A DNA stretch of 64,000 nt, taken from contig CM114271.1 of assembly GCA_050084515.1 (NCBI GenBank), positions 26,040,001 through 26,104,000 on the forward strand, in the 5' to 3' direction. Below, in pieces: positions 12,973-25,017 of this stretch. This DNA comes from Blasia pusilla (taxonomy: Eukaryota > Marchantiophyta > Marchantiopsida > Blasiales). How positions within the stretch are numbered: position 1 is the stretch's first letter; each line of letters starts with the position of its first letter. The translations under genes and the position numbers were made by a program. The notes under the pieces were generated by a model. That model worked only from the letters and a program-made list of their open reading frames with translations. It did no database searches and was not told the origin of the DNA.

Positions 12973-13085
12973 CATCCTCTCTTTGTTGAATCTCCTTTGC
13001 ATGAGGCAATAGTGCTATGGGGCTCCTTGCCTTCATAATAACTCCAACCTCTCAACATTGTGGTGGATTTGGTTTGAAAAGGGAG
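12779..13085 (+). repeat. diverged LTR relic related to gypsy A LTR, with AG microsatellite
   Basis: This stretch aligns by eye with the middle and 3' part of the gypsy A LTR (36870-37230). Shared landmarks in order are a TTATTATTTCG-like segment, GGCGACTTGCATGCA, the AG run, CTCTTTGTTGAA and GTGGATTTGGTTTGA. It is much more diverged than the A LTRs are from each other, and no internal coding sequence is attached. It is best read as an old solo or truncated LTR. Confidence 0.65.
12925..12970. repeat. (AG)23 microsatellite
   Basis: Uninterrupted AG dinucleotide run of 46 bases, sitting where the gypsy A LTRs carry short AG runs (27290-27300 and 37086-37106). It probably grew from that LTR feature. 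Confidence 0.95.
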
Positions 13086-13204
13086 AAAGAAAGATGGAGG
13101 TTTGTATCTGCTAGTTTTCCTTTTACGCGATAGAATGCAGGTGTCTACGGACAACAATGTCATTGAGGCTGTGTGAAAAAGACACATGATCTTGTTGTTA
13201 TGAA

Positions 13205-13520
13205 GAATCGAGAGGGATTTCTCAAAAATGTCATCGAATGTACGGAAGAGTCCAAAGGGCTTTCTTTGTAGAAGCAACTGGATGGAGCACCATCTAGTAG
13301 TTTCCATGGAGAAATCTCGGAGAGACAGGTGATTTTGTCAAAGGGACACTGGATCTGATAGATAAAATCAATCCGGAGGGATTTCTCCAAGATAGCCATT
13401 GTATGGTATGCTGGGAAGAGATACCAAAACCGATGGATGAGAAGGGATCTTCTATAAGAAGCCATTGGATGTACTTAACAAGAAAGGATCTTCTATAGGA
13501 ATCCATTGGATGTACTTAAC
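13205..13520. repeat. degenerate tandem repeats around a GGGATTTCT...GGATG motif
   Basis: At least five related units start near 13209, 13257, 13376, 13442 and 13486. The last two are nearly identical with a 42-bp period and share GGATCTTCTATA followed by CCATTGGATGTACTTAAC. Units further left are more decayed and unevenly spaced. No protein can be argued from it. Confidence 0.65.
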
Positions 13521-15449
13521 GTCAAATAGACATTGCATCTCATGAATGTAAAGGATATGCAAAGAAATGTTAGAAGAGATTGTGTCTTTCAAATATATTG
13601 GTGATTATGAGTTACTAATGCGGAGGGAGGCTACATACCAATTATGATTGAATTCCGACACAACTAAGATGCGAAATAAAACACAAGGAGATTTCATGGA
13701 ACACACTTCACCATTGCGTGCAATGTAGGTGACCATGCAAGGAACAAAAACAACAAGGATGCGCCATGCAAGTAGAAAGTCACACGCCCTGGAACTTGAA
13801 GAACAACTAGAGAGCATGCTTGGTTGCAACTCGTAAATGATGAAGGAGAAGAGTCATAGTCCCGCTTAGCTTATATAAACAGTTGCACTATGAACAGATA
13901 AGTATGATTGGAGCGTTGTCATAGAGTGAAAGAAGTTACATCTATATTGGCCAAATTTGTAAAGAAGATGTACTTCCTTACTAGTTTGCTCATAAGAGCA
14001 TGTTCCCCTCCATAGTAGAGAACAAAAATCATAGTACAATCCCTTCGCCACCATTCTGAAGTAAAATGGAGATAGCCTTTAGAGGGAGAGCTTCCTAATT
14101 GGAAACCAATTACTTTCTCATGAATATTGGATGTGTAAACTTGTTCCCATGGTTTGCATCTGATTGTGTTGTAGGCCAAGAACAACGAGAGGAGTGTTGT
14201 GTACAACTTACAATTCATAGAGGCATTGGGATAGGAAGTGTCAAGAAGCTCATACCGATTACCACGGATACCTTAGAGTGACAACAGATGATAAGCTAGA
14301 GAGAAAAGAAGACACAATTTTCCCATTACTGCAGTTGTCGTGCTACCCAACTCCCCGTTGTACTGCAGCCTGTTGGTCTATTGTCAGTTTCAGATGTCAG
14401 CAAGTCCAACAATTATTCCTCAATGAACGAGTGATTCTCCAACTCAAGAATGGTTCAACTTGTTTTGGTCTCATCTTGTTAGAATCTGATGGACGCTCCT
14501 GTCCTGTGATCCAATATGGTTGGAATCTAATAGAAGCTGTTGTCGTATGATCTCAACTGGAGTCTGAGCTCGGAATTGACACCTGATTATGATCTCCGCT
14601 CCGATTTTGACATAAACTCCTGTTTCATCACGACGGGTGATGTCTCCAAGTGCAGTTGATCATCGATTTCCTTCTACTATCTACTTTGGGAACTGAAGGT
14701 TGCACCATGATTTGGTTGGTGTTTACATATGTTAGAAAATTTTCAGGAATTAATGGCACTGGTAGCCACCCACTCAACCTGAGGCATCCTACTCGCGTTT
14801 GAACTGCAGCCTGCAGTTTTGTGGCACAGGAAAGTATCCAGCCCTGGTTTGGAGGCGTTACTACCTTGACTTAAGCTTCCCATCTCTTTCCTCACCGTGT
14901 ATCTCATTGCATCCACAGCATGTGCAACGAACAACTGCAGCAGAATCATGTCATGAACCAGCTCTGTTATTACCAACTACACAATTCGAGCGCAGTCGGT
15001 CGCGGTGTTGTGAATTTCACGCATCACCAAATAGTGCTTCAGGTTTCCCAAATTCTCTCCCACAAAGTGCGGGGAATACTTTCACTGTTCTCTTTCAAGT
15101 TGAAAGTGGCTGCCCCTCCGCTTAACTTAAACTCCAACGGAGTTCCCGAACCACTGCTAACGTCAAATTGAACTTTCACCTGAACTACTGCACAGCAATT
15201 GTTAAGACAAAAGGTTCTTAGGTATTGACACCACTGACGACTTAGTAGTGCCTTTCGTATTGACGATTGGTGACTAGGAAAGCTTCGTATAGACTCACAA
15301 GGTTTCGTATTTCGCATTGGCAGAATCATCGCAGAAGCTCTCACAGCAACAGAGCAGCAAAAACGCGAGCGAAAGACTCGAGGTTTTCATAGTCAATGCG
15401 AAAATTTGTGAAGGACTTTCCCCATCCATAATGTGGGGGGCGGAGGAGT
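13521..15449. other. intergenic DNA, no gene recognised
   Basis: Short frames on both strands (for example 14799-15125 +) show no known motif and no splice pattern I can support. The part nearest 15450 should contain the 3' UTR and polyadenylation region of the minus-strand hydrolase gene. Confidence 0.45.
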
Positions 15450-16750
15450 TCAATGAGGAAGCAAATGCGACTTGAGAAACGCCAGGGAATCGATGTCCGC
15501 CTCGTCCATGGCGCACACATCACCTATAGCCTCCTTGCACTTACCACTCGGCCATCGCTGCGATATGATATCAAAGGCATGTTTGGTGTCGTGGAAACCA
15601 GCGAAAATGACCGCACTTCCGTACGAGTTCACAGCGATATTCTTTCGAATTTGACAATCGAGGAAACCTTCATCTGCGTCGCCCATATTGAGCCGGAATT
15701 CGCGTCGAGGGCGCCAGAAGCTGATGTTGCGCTCCAAATTTCCGAACCCCAATTGGGGGTTGCAACGAGGATAGAAGGTCACCGTCACAGCAAAGCGATG
15801 GTCCGATTCTGGGCGCAGCTTGTCGACACTGGCCGGAGTGGCAGCCGCTTCCACCATCGCAGATTCCGCTCCCTGTGACCAGCCCATGAGAGCAATTCTG
15901 GACGCGTCTATCTGGCCCAGCCCGACCAGGAAGTCCCACGCTGCTCTAGCATCCTGCACCCGAGTCGTGTCGGGATCCACAAAACCTGCACATGTCTTCC
16001 ATTTTGTTCCGTGAGTTGCCGCATCCATCTCACCATCAGGTCAGAAGGTGCAGGACACGAAATGCCAAGCACTGCTCATTAGGTCGAACCAGACATCTCA
16101 ACGACCTGTGCGCGAGTCTCACCAGAGTAGATTTCCTGAACTACGAAGAGCTCTACGTTAGTTACTAGGCGTCGGGAGGTGGACATGGACATGGACATGG
16201 AAACCACACCTTGATATTTGGTTTCAAGGCACTGATTCTGCCAGTCCTTGTCGTCCGCGGCCAGATTCGAAGGCACTCGCTTTGAGAAACTGTCCACCGC
16301 GAAGGCCACGATGCCCTCCGAAGCCAGCTTCAATCCCCACTTCTCGACGCCGTTCACCAGATTCGGCGTTCCGTCCTCGTTCGTGCTGTTCACCGTCTTG
16401 TCAAACCACATCCCGTTGCAGGCGTGCAACATCACCACCGCAGCACCCGAAGCCGCGTTCGTTCTCCGTTCCAATTTCTCTCCCGCGTTCCGTCGCACTT
16501 CATCGCCCCGCAGCTGCAGCTCCACATCGCCGAAGCCCGCAGGCAAGTACAGCACCCCGGAGAGCTGCGTGCCTCCGGGCCCGGGGAACTCGATCAATTC
16601 TGGCAAAGGTGCCGCAGCCTCCGAGCGAGCTATTCTCGTGTGCGCCTGGTAAAACGGCAGCAGCAGCGACAGTGCCACCATGGAATTCCAGAGCTTCGCC
16701 ATCATCTTCGCCGCGGAACATCTGCGTGACTTCTGCTGGATATATTGCAT
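15450..16750 (-). CDS. dienelactone-hydrolase-like alpha/beta hydrolase (2 exons)
   Basis: Predicted secreted or lumenal serine hydrolase; the substrate is unknown. Exons on the minus strand are 16750-16210 and 15985-15450 (donor CAAG|GTGTGG, acceptor GTGCAG|GTTTT), which join in frame to 358 residues. The start could instead be the Met pair at 16705 (MMAKLWNSMVALSLLL), which gives a clean signal peptide. The core begins LIEFPGPGGTQLSGVLYLP. The strand before the oxyanion region reads VVMLHACNG, and the nucleophile elbow is GWSQG with Ser217. Candidate acid residues lie near Asp284/286, and the catalytic His lies in GFHDTKHAF (311 or 316). Classical dienelactone hydrolases use Cys; Ser here fits the broader family. 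A fragment of a related gene lies at 42318-42485. Confidence 0.82.
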
Positions 16751-17439
16751 GGGACCGGGACCCCATGCCCGGTATATCCGGTTGTCTCCTTATCGTCGGT
16801 TGGAAATAGGTGGTAATGTCGGTCGGAAATAGCCTTCTGTTTCTTGTGTCATGTATTTGGACGGTGCGAGTTAAATTCAGGTCCCATGAATTGTTATCCG
16901 TCGGATCGAGAAAGATCCGGAGTCATGGGGCGGGTCTTGACGACCTCGGCTGCATGGAACCGGGTCCCACTCTTCCAGCGTGCATTTTATCCGAGATTCA
17001 TGATAAGTGTTAGATAGGGATGGAATGAGAGAAAACCCCTCCTCCATCGTTTACACCTCCTCTAAGTATTCTTTCCGTATTTTGTCACTTCAAAAGAATA
17101 ATTTAAATTCAAAAGAGATTATTATATTAAATGAGGAAGGGAAAGAAGGACAAGATCACTTGTGCATAGCATGGGCAACACTCTAGCTGCTAGTGAAGCA
17201 TGTGTCTCTCCATCTCCCTAAACCTCACACAACCGACCAATCCACGGAATAGATTTCGTGGAATGACGAGAATCTCGAAAACAAAATTAGCTCGTTTTCG
17301 AATCCACTACGCCCATTGGATTTGTAGTTTTGGTAGTTGCATGGCAAGTGGAAAAAAACACGATATCCGAAAGGCATGTCAAGAGGATCTTTCCAAACAC
17401 TATCCATGCAAAACCACTGGGCGCCATATAAAAGTGCTA
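16751..17439. other. upstream region of the hydrolase gene
   Basis: It presumably contains the minus-strand promoter. The first 250 bases are moderately GC-rich, then the sequence becomes AT-rich. No coding frame was recognised. Confidence 0.4.
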
Positions 17440-19440
17440 GTGTGAGTTGAAATTACCTCCCGTGATTAACTCTTAAAATTTGTCTATGGTTATTTTAAAT
17501 CAATTTCAAAAAATCTTATTGGTTTAGAAGACTAGGAGGAGACTAATTTGCACAGTGAAAGGGCACTTTCATATAATAATATGAACTTTCAAACTAGGTA
17601 TATTATTAAGCAAAAGCTCCTACGCCACTACTAGTGTAAACCCCTGTGTGAGGCACACCTTAAAAGTGCCTCCCATAATTAACTTTCAAGATTTTCAAGT
17701 GCCATTTTTTATCAATTTAGAATTTTTTATTTGCTCATCAAACGAATGGATCTTATTGGCTGAAAATGCCAAGTATCGGGAGGAGAGGAGCTGGAAAATT
17801 GTTCGGTTACTCTCCAATAATAATGAAGATGGATTTTTCCTTGTAGACAAAATAGTCAAGAGAGATAAAAATTCAGAATTCCAAGGTCTATTTAGTGTCT
17901 ACACGATAGACCTGGTTACGTTTAGACGCTCTTGAGAGTTTAAGAGGCCTCTCCGTCACAAGTAGTGATGACGAACAAATCTATATACAAATGGGAGGAT
18001 GAAGTTTTCAACTATTCACCCTCCATTTGACATGTGTCTATTGCTGAATCTAAGTGGACTGAGTCAAAAGTGCTTACTATAGCCAACTACACTTGCAAAT
18101 ACTTTTACGATGGAGAACTTTGCTGCTCTCCACACTAGTATTTCATTTTCAAACTTTTACCTCACATCAAAATTTACATACATTACTTATCCACAAGAAT
18201 AAATCATTGCAATCAAGATTTTTCTTGGCAGCTAAATATCACATATGAGTCTAAATAAACAAAAAATATTAATTTAGGACCAAAATATTGTCTCCGACTT
18301 TTAGCTTTTTGGCTTTGTTTGCCTATAAACATATAAAACAAAATTTATTCTCCTTGTATATCATTTTATCATATTCCTTCCATGGCATTAATTTCTTTCA
18401 ATAATATATCTACGTATTTGGTCTCCATTCATACTAGTGGAAACCCGTAAGATGTGTAGGTTATTGATGAGTAGTTTAAATTGTTATCATTAACTTGAAA
18501 ATATGACTAATGATTTGACTAACCCCCAAAATTTTTGAGTGATCTCTTGTGTCAACTCCGAATAATACTATTGGTTGAGAGGTTGAGCGGTCCCATTGGT
18601 TGTAAGGGCCATATGTTAAGAGGAAAGATGTTGGAAAATTAAGAGGGCATTTTCCAATAATAATATAGATTTTTATACGATTACACACTGGTTTTATTTT
18701 ATGGATGACTAGTTGGTGCCAGTGGGATGCACACTATTAAAAATGATAGGTACTTTTGAATTATCTATAATTTTCAATGATTTATCTACTTCAATCAATT
18801 CCGAATGATCATATTGGTTGAAAGAGAGGAATGCCAAGAAGAGAGGTGTTAAAAAATAAAAAATGGGCTTTGATATAGATATGTACGAGTGGATTGTGTG
18901 TGATACATTAGGTAATTATTTATCATTAATTTAAATTATTCCGTGCCAGGTAAGTATTCATCGACTACTAACATGCAAAATTCTTGATTTCTCAAATCAA
19001 CCTCTTTTGATCTTACCAATGGAAGGGGGAGGAATAACTATTGTTTAAACTTTTTAAGAAAGGTGGAAATATTTAGAAGATTTTATGGGGTATTATTTAA
19101 TTTTAATTGAGGAGTGGAGTTATTTGGAATAATATAATTTTATTATTCCTTTAAGATTTAAGAAAATGAAAATTATGTTTAAATTTTGAAATGAAAAAAA
19201 AGGATTATTTGAAAACATCATTTTTGTGTACAAACATGAACATGCTAACTAGTGTAAACTCTCGCAATGCTTGGGTTTCAATTACCTCCCATAATTAACT
19301 CTCGATAATCATTTTAAATGAATCTCCAACTATCTTAGTCCATAAGATGATTCTATTGGTTGAAAGTGCCAAAAAGGAGAAGAGTTTGCAAAATGAAATA
19401 CTCTCTCCAATTATAAGATAGACTAGTGGGCAACACGGGA
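17440..19440. repeat. cluster of degenerate ~170-200 bp repeat copies
   Basis: At least five related units start near 17430, 17630, 18430, 18705 and 19250. Most begin with an ACTAGTG-type boundary followed by an AACCC-like tract. They continue with CCTCCCATAATTAACT in several copies, then a core reading ATTGGTTGAAAGTGCC with a mirrored GGCACTTTCCAAT segment, and end near AATAATATAGAT. The inverted core suggests a foldback, MITE-like family. Copies are heavily mutated, and one (18470-18690) is partly rearranged. Confidence 0.5.
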
Positions 19441-19569
19441 GTGAGGGACTAATCATGTTGCACAAAAAAATTTTTTAATTTCCCGTTGTTCTTAGAGGGA
19501 AACATTTTTTTGCGCCTGTACAATAGACCAACCTAAACAAGTACAATTCAAGATAAGTGAAAGGTTGAG

Positions 19570-20049
19570 AAGGGTGACAAAGTTGAGAAAGGTTAAGTGT
19601 TGGCAAAGGTTAAAAAAATTCATATGATTCTATTGATGGTAGTCTTTTGAAAGCTGCCAATTGTACTCGTCCCAAAATCAGTTTGCAATGAAAATGTTAT
19701 GTTGTTGCATGAAACAAAGGTTCTCTTTGAGGCAGCTTTGTGAGGGATTTTCTTGCCAATATTGGACATAAGTAGTTTACTGTGCTAATTAAAGTCCAAT
19801 TACCTTGTTAAATACAAGCAGATCTGCTGATACCAGAAAGAACTAAGCACATAAGTGCTCACCATCATTGCATTGAAGAGCTGATACAGAAGTAGATTCA
19901 TATGAGCAGTGGATTGTAATACCAATGATATGGTGACAAAAGCATCCCTCTTTACACATGTTTGCGTTCCATACGTTCCATATTTTCAATGTTGTTTCGT
20001 GTTCAAGGGTGGTGAGCGCCTCCAGAGCCTCGATATGGAATGTATAGAA
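19570..20049 (+). repeat. dispersed repeat R1, left part, interrupted by copia element 2
   Basis: The same sequence occurs in inverse orientation inside GPI8 intron 6 (45952-46935) and continues after the copia element at 25312. The right part of this segment (19985-20049) also matches 25908-25965. R1 has no recognised coding frame, so its class is unknown. The copia element entered between 20049 and 20050. Confidence 0.75.
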
Positions 20050-20353
20050 TATTGAAGATTGAGTTACAGTCAAGCTCATGAGACACTTGAACTGCTATAT
20101 TTAGTACTCACACGAAGTAGGGAAGCTTAATCTTGGTTAGTCACTTAATCATGATTATCTTAACTAGGGTTAGTTAATCACAATTAGTCTAACTCGAGAC
20201 TATGGTTAAGGTTGCTTGTACATACCTTAATCATACACAATTGAAAGGGGACCAGACTCCACCCATCTCTCATTGCAAATTTTGTTCTCCATGGTGGTGT
20301 GTGAGTGTGAGAGCCATTTCCCACCAATTATGCTTCTTTAGTAGTTTTCCACA
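20050..20353 (+). repeat. 5' LTR of copia element 2
   Basis: 304 bp, starting TATTGAAGATTGAG (the expected TG reads TA) and ending TTTTCCACA. It matches the 3' LTR closely, with small differences, among them a shorter telomere-like tract. Confidence 0.88.
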
Positions 20354-20366
20354 TGATATCAGAGCG
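20354..20366 (+). other. primer-binding site of copia element 2
   Basis: TGATATCAGAGCG follows the LTR directly. It differs by one base from TGGTATCAGAGC, the usual plant site for initiator Met-tRNA priming. Confidence 0.8.
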
Positions 20367-20901
20367 ATAGGAGAATATTACTTGAAATTCTTGGTGTTTG
20401 AGGAGAGAAGAGAGGCAAGAGAAGGCACAATTTCAGTTTGGGAGAAGGAAATTTTGTTCAGAGCTGAGTGGATGCAGATTTTAGGTGGAGCTTTGATGGT
20501 GATAAAACTTTAGAGGTGTTTTTGAGGGCTTTCCCAGTCAATTTAGCCATCTAGGTCCACAGCGGCTAGGACGACGCCGAAGGCTCGTTCTAGGATAACG
20601 CCAAAAGCTCATTCTAGTTGGATACCAAAAGCCTATCTATTCATCTTGTAGAGCTTGTCAAGAGCTTTCTAACGCATCCAAAATCGCTTGATTCTGACAT
20701 TCTGAGCTCTTGCAGTAACAATTTCAGTATACGAAAGTGCAATTAGTGAAGAAAAGTTGCGCAGTTTGCTTTCTACAGGCCAATTTCGACTAGTTCTTTC
20801 ATACATTTGATCAATTTTGGAAAATTTCAGGTCAATTTCTATGTATGAGTGGTCTATGCTTCAATAGGAGCAGTAGAGAGCCTGAAATTACGTTTTAGTC
20901 A

Positions 20902-22230
20902 GTGAAATCGTTCGCCATGAAGTATTCCTCAACAACAATCACAAGCGAGAAGCTAGATAAGCAGAATTACAATGTTTGGAAGTTTCGCATGAAAAAATTT
21001 CTCATTGGTCAAGAACTATGGGAGCTTGTCACAGGTGATGAGGCCAAGCCAGAAGATGACTCAATAGACTTGAATATTCGCGCCTGGAATAAACGCGCAA
21101 GTAATCCAATATATTTCAATAACGATCAGTTTGCCAATGATAGGTCATATTCAAGATATTGATATTTCGAAGGAGGCCTAAGATGCATTAGAAAAGCTGT
21201 TCCAGACATCTACAAAGGCCAAAAAGCTTCAATTGAAATAATAATTGAATAAAGTGAGGAAAGGATCACAACATCAATGATTATATTTTGAGTATTAGAC
21301 GTATTGTTGATAAGTTGAATAGCATTGGAGTGATAATAGAAGATGATGATCTGATTTTGTTCACTTTTCAAGGCCTTCCGAAGGATTACAAGTCCTTTGA
21401 GACCTCTATCTCTATGAGAGAGAAATATCCAACTTTTCAAGAGTTAGTCCCATGGTTAATCAGTGAAGAGATGCGCCTAATATGCAGCGATAGCTCGTCT
21501 AGTTTGCAAGAGAGTGCGCTGCTTATAGGTTATGGATCAAAAAGAGGTAGGCATCGTGGCAGAAGCTTCCGTGGTCATGGTGGATATCAAGCATATGGAG
21601 GATGAGGCACTCAATGTAACGTCACTCAATCAACTACTAACCAATACTAGACACAATCACAAGGTGGTGATGATGGAAACCGTTGGGGTGAAGATCAACA
21701 GCAGAAGGTCCCTAGATCTTGCAATTACTGTGTGATAAAGGCTCACTATGCAAAGTTTTGTTTCAAGAAGAAGGCACATATGAGAACAAGAGCCTTACAA
21801 CAACAAAACTATGTGGAGCATCAACACTAAGAGCAGTACCAAGAACGACAACATTCACAAACGGAGTATCTCTTGGTCATCACTCATCATATGGGAGCAA
21901 TGATCAAGAAAGACTCGATAGCAGATTGGTACATTGACTTTGATGCATCAAATCACATGACCTCACAAGCTAAATGGTTCAGTAGTTTGGAGCCAGTGAA
22001 AGATCCTGCAATTGTGCTCTTGGAAATGTTCTCTATGTTCCTACCATTGTAAGAAACCTGATCTCTGTAGGACAGATAGTAGAACATGATTCTCAAGTGA
22101 AGTTTAACGTACATGGTTGTTTCATTGAAACAATGGATGACCAAACTACGATAGCCAAAGGAACTAGATCTGACAGAATGTTCCAATTAGATGTTTCTAT
22201 GCCAGAGATTCAAACAACAATGTATCGTTA
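20902..22230 (+). pseudogene. copia element 2 gag and protease remnants
   Basis: Gag begins at 20902 (MKSFAMKYSSTT) and contains EKLDKQNYNVWKFRMKKF. It breaks near 21160 and resumes in other frames (21288-21605). The knuckle is decayed: CNYCVIKAHYAKFC near 21718-21760. The protease active site reads WYIDFDASNH near 21930-21955 instead of DSGAS, so the catalytic context is lost. The protease C-terminal half follows to about 22230 with further stops. Confidence 0.85.
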
Positions 22231-22258
22231 AACCCACCAACAAGTCATAAATCTAAAT

Positions 22259-23249
22259 ATGTGGCATAAAAGAATTGGACATATGAATCTTCAAAGATTA
22301 AAGAGTTTTTCATCATCTAATATAGTAATAGGACTCCCTAAATTAGCGAGGTCTGCTACATTAGAGGTATGTCCTACTTGCCAATTGGGAAAAAAGGTAG
22401 ATTTCCTTTTCCAAAGCAAGGTAGAAGAGCATCTAGGATATTGGAGTTGATCTACAGTGATGTGTGGACAACATCACAACATAACCTTAGTGTTTGCTAG
22501 TACTTTCTTTCATTTATTGATGACTTCTCTAGGTATATATGGGTATACTTTCTGAAAGCCAAGTAAGAGGTATTCTCAGTGTTCCAAACATTCAGAGTTC
22601 TAGTAGAGAAGAAGATTGGAGAAACATTCTAAAATTGCCTTGTGAAGGAGGAGGAGAGTATCTTTCAACAAAGTTTGATGACTATTTACGTTAGAATGGC
22701 ATCCAACGTCAAGTGACTTGCCGTTACGTTCCACAACAAAATGGAGTGGCTGAGAGGAAGAATCGACATATTACTGAAGTGGCACGAGCTATGTTGAAAG
22801 AGAAGAACATGCCTAAGGTGTATTGGGCAGAGGGTGTAGCATGTGCAGTCTTCTTTATCAACCGAACTCCAATAGCAAGAGTTCATGATAAAACTCCATT
22901 CAAAGTCTTCATAGGAAGTAAACCTGATTTTTCCTTCTTGAAAGTATTTGGTTGTATTTGTTATGCTCATGTTCCTTTTGAGAGATGTCAGAAATTAGAC
23001 CCCAAGTCTGAAAGATGTATCTTCATTGGCTATGCTGATGGAACTAAGAGATATAAGTGCTACATTCCATCCTCTAGGCAGTTTATTATTAGTCCAGATG
23101 TTGTCTTTGATGAGCTAAAGTCCTGTTATGCTCCATTTGAGCCTATTCCACCTCTAAACTTGTCTGTCGAGGGGGAGAATATAATTGTAAACCAACAAAC
23201 ATTGTCTTCAACTTCCCCAAGTACTAGTGCACGATTAGGAGAGTCATAG
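22259..23249 (+). pseudogene. copia element 2 integrase remnant
   Basis: The HHCC domain is seen at 22259-22400 (MWHKRIGHMN...CPTCQLGKK). The catalytic core follows with FIDDFSRYIWVYFL near 22510-22555 and then QQNGVAERKNRHI near 22735-22775, which supplies the glutamate of the DDE triad. The core is interrupted by stops near 22450, 22565 and 22635. The C-terminal part at 22713-23249 is open for 178 codons and includes the copia GKxxPF-like region and VFGCICYAHVP. Confidence 0.87.
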
Positions 23250-23479
23250 ATTCATCAGTTAAATTTATGAGTCTATGAACGGGAAGAGTACGTATTCAGT
23301 CTGTTGACACTAGTTAGAGCTCAAGTCAGGTGTTAGAGGCATCTACCTTTGAACAAAAACTTCGTAAATCAAGTAGAGTGATACATCTAGTTCATAGATT
23401 CATAAATGAAGGTTTCCTTATGACACATCATGCATATATGATGACTACCCTTCAAGAATAGGAGCCGAGTTGTTTTGAA

Positions 23480-25017
23480 GAAGCTTCAAGTAAAGTCAAA
23501 TGGATTGAAGCTATAGAAGAAGAGCTTGTTGCATTAAGACATCAACAAACATGGGAGCTGGTTGATATACCTTCCGATAAGGAAACTCTTGGTTGCAAAT
23601 GGGTTTACAAAATCAAGCGTAATCAAGATGGCACAATTAATAGATACAAAGCGAGATTGGTGGCTAAGGGCTATGTACTACAATATGACATCGATTATGA
23701 GGAAACATTTAATTTTGTTGCAAAGATGGCGACTACGAGAACAACGATTGTAGTTTCACTAAGTAAGAAGTGGAGATTACATCATATGGATGTCAAGAAT
23801 GCCTTATTGAATGGAGATCTATACGAGGAGGTATATATGACTCAACCACATGGATACAAGCATCCCAAGTTTCCATTTCGCGTATGCAGGTTGAAGAAAG
23901 CTCTATACGGGCTCAAACAAGCTCCAAGAGCTTGGTATGGCAAGATTACATATGTCCTACAAGAGTTGGGTTTAAGGGTATGTGATTTTGACTCCTCGTT
24001 ATATCTCTTGAGAGAACAAGATCATACGGTTCTCATTATGTTGTATGTTGACAATCTCTTGATTATTGGGAGTATTGAAGAAATGGTACAACAAGTCAAG
24101 CTTAAGTTACAAGGAGAATTTGATATGAAGGACTTTGGAGAACTCAAGTACTTCCTTGGTATTGAGTTTATCAAGGTTGGAGAGAGCATGTCATTAATAC
24201 AACCGCAATATGCTCTTCATATGCTTTCAAACTATGGTATGAAGGCTTGTAAGCCAATCTCTACACCGTTGGACCAAAGTGTGAAGCTAAGAGTGGATGA
24301 AGGAGAGTTTCTTGCATATTCTAATATGTACAGGCGCACGATTGGAAGTTTGATCTATCTAACTATAACTAGACCAGATTTGAGCTATGCTATTGGCCTA
24401 GTGAGCCAGTTTATGCAAGCATCTCGAAAACCTCACCTTGATGTTGTGAGGAGGATTATGCGGTATGTGAAATTCTCTATTCAATTTAGGCTTCAATTTG
24501 AACCTTCTCCGAGTTTTCAATTACAGGGATTCACAAATACAGATTGGGCAAGAAGCCTATCTGATCGACACTCCACATCTGGTTATTCATTTACTTTGGG
24601 AAGCGCAACTATAAGTTAGACTTCAAAGAAGCAAGATACATTTGCTTTATCTTCAACAGAGGTTGAGTACAAAGGAGCAACCAATGCAGCATGTGAGACG
24701 GTGTGGCTTCATCAATTACTTGTTGAGATTGGTGTTAGTCACTTAGGACCCAGTGTAATATACGAAGACAATATTAGTAGCATCAAGATTGCTAATAACC
24801 TTGTGTTTCATGCTCGTACAAAGCATGTTGAGATGCACCATCATTTTATCAGAGAGAAAGTGCTTGCAGGAGAAATTGATCTTGTGTATATAGGTACAGA
24901 TCAGCAAATTACTGACATCTTTACGAAGGTATTGTCTAGAGATAAGTTTGAGATGTTTAGAAATGATTTAGGCGTTAGAGAGATCGATATGAGCTTGAGG
25001 GGAAGTATTGAAGATTG
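23480..25017 (+). pseudogene. copia element 2 reverse transcriptase and RNase H remnant
   Basis: RT starts near 23490 (WIEAIEEELVALRHQQTWEL) and is mostly open at 23657-24619. Motifs include LHHMDVKNALLNGDLYEEVY, LYGLKQAPRAWY and the active-site box LYVDNLL, where the second Asp of YVDD is Asn. RNase H has NTDWARSLSDRHSTSGYSF, SSTEVEYKGA and YEDNISSIKIANN, with an in-frame stop near 24617. The final TDIFTK segment and the purine-rich GAGGGGAAG tract at 24997-25005 precede the 3' LTR. Confidence 0.92.

Noticed and set aside
12725-13036. Minus-strand frame with a Ser-Leu repeat
   Set aside because: The repeat is the translation of the (AG)23 microsatellite.
15453-15878. 141-codon plus-strand frame
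   Set aside because: Antisense of hydrolase exon 2. No motif, and the opposite frame holds the GWSQG nucleophile elbow.
16282-16809. Long plus-strand open frame over the hydrolase exon
   Set aside because: It is the antisense of exon 1. The R/P/S-rich translation follows from GC content, while the minus strand has a signal peptide, hydrolase motifs and consistent splicing.
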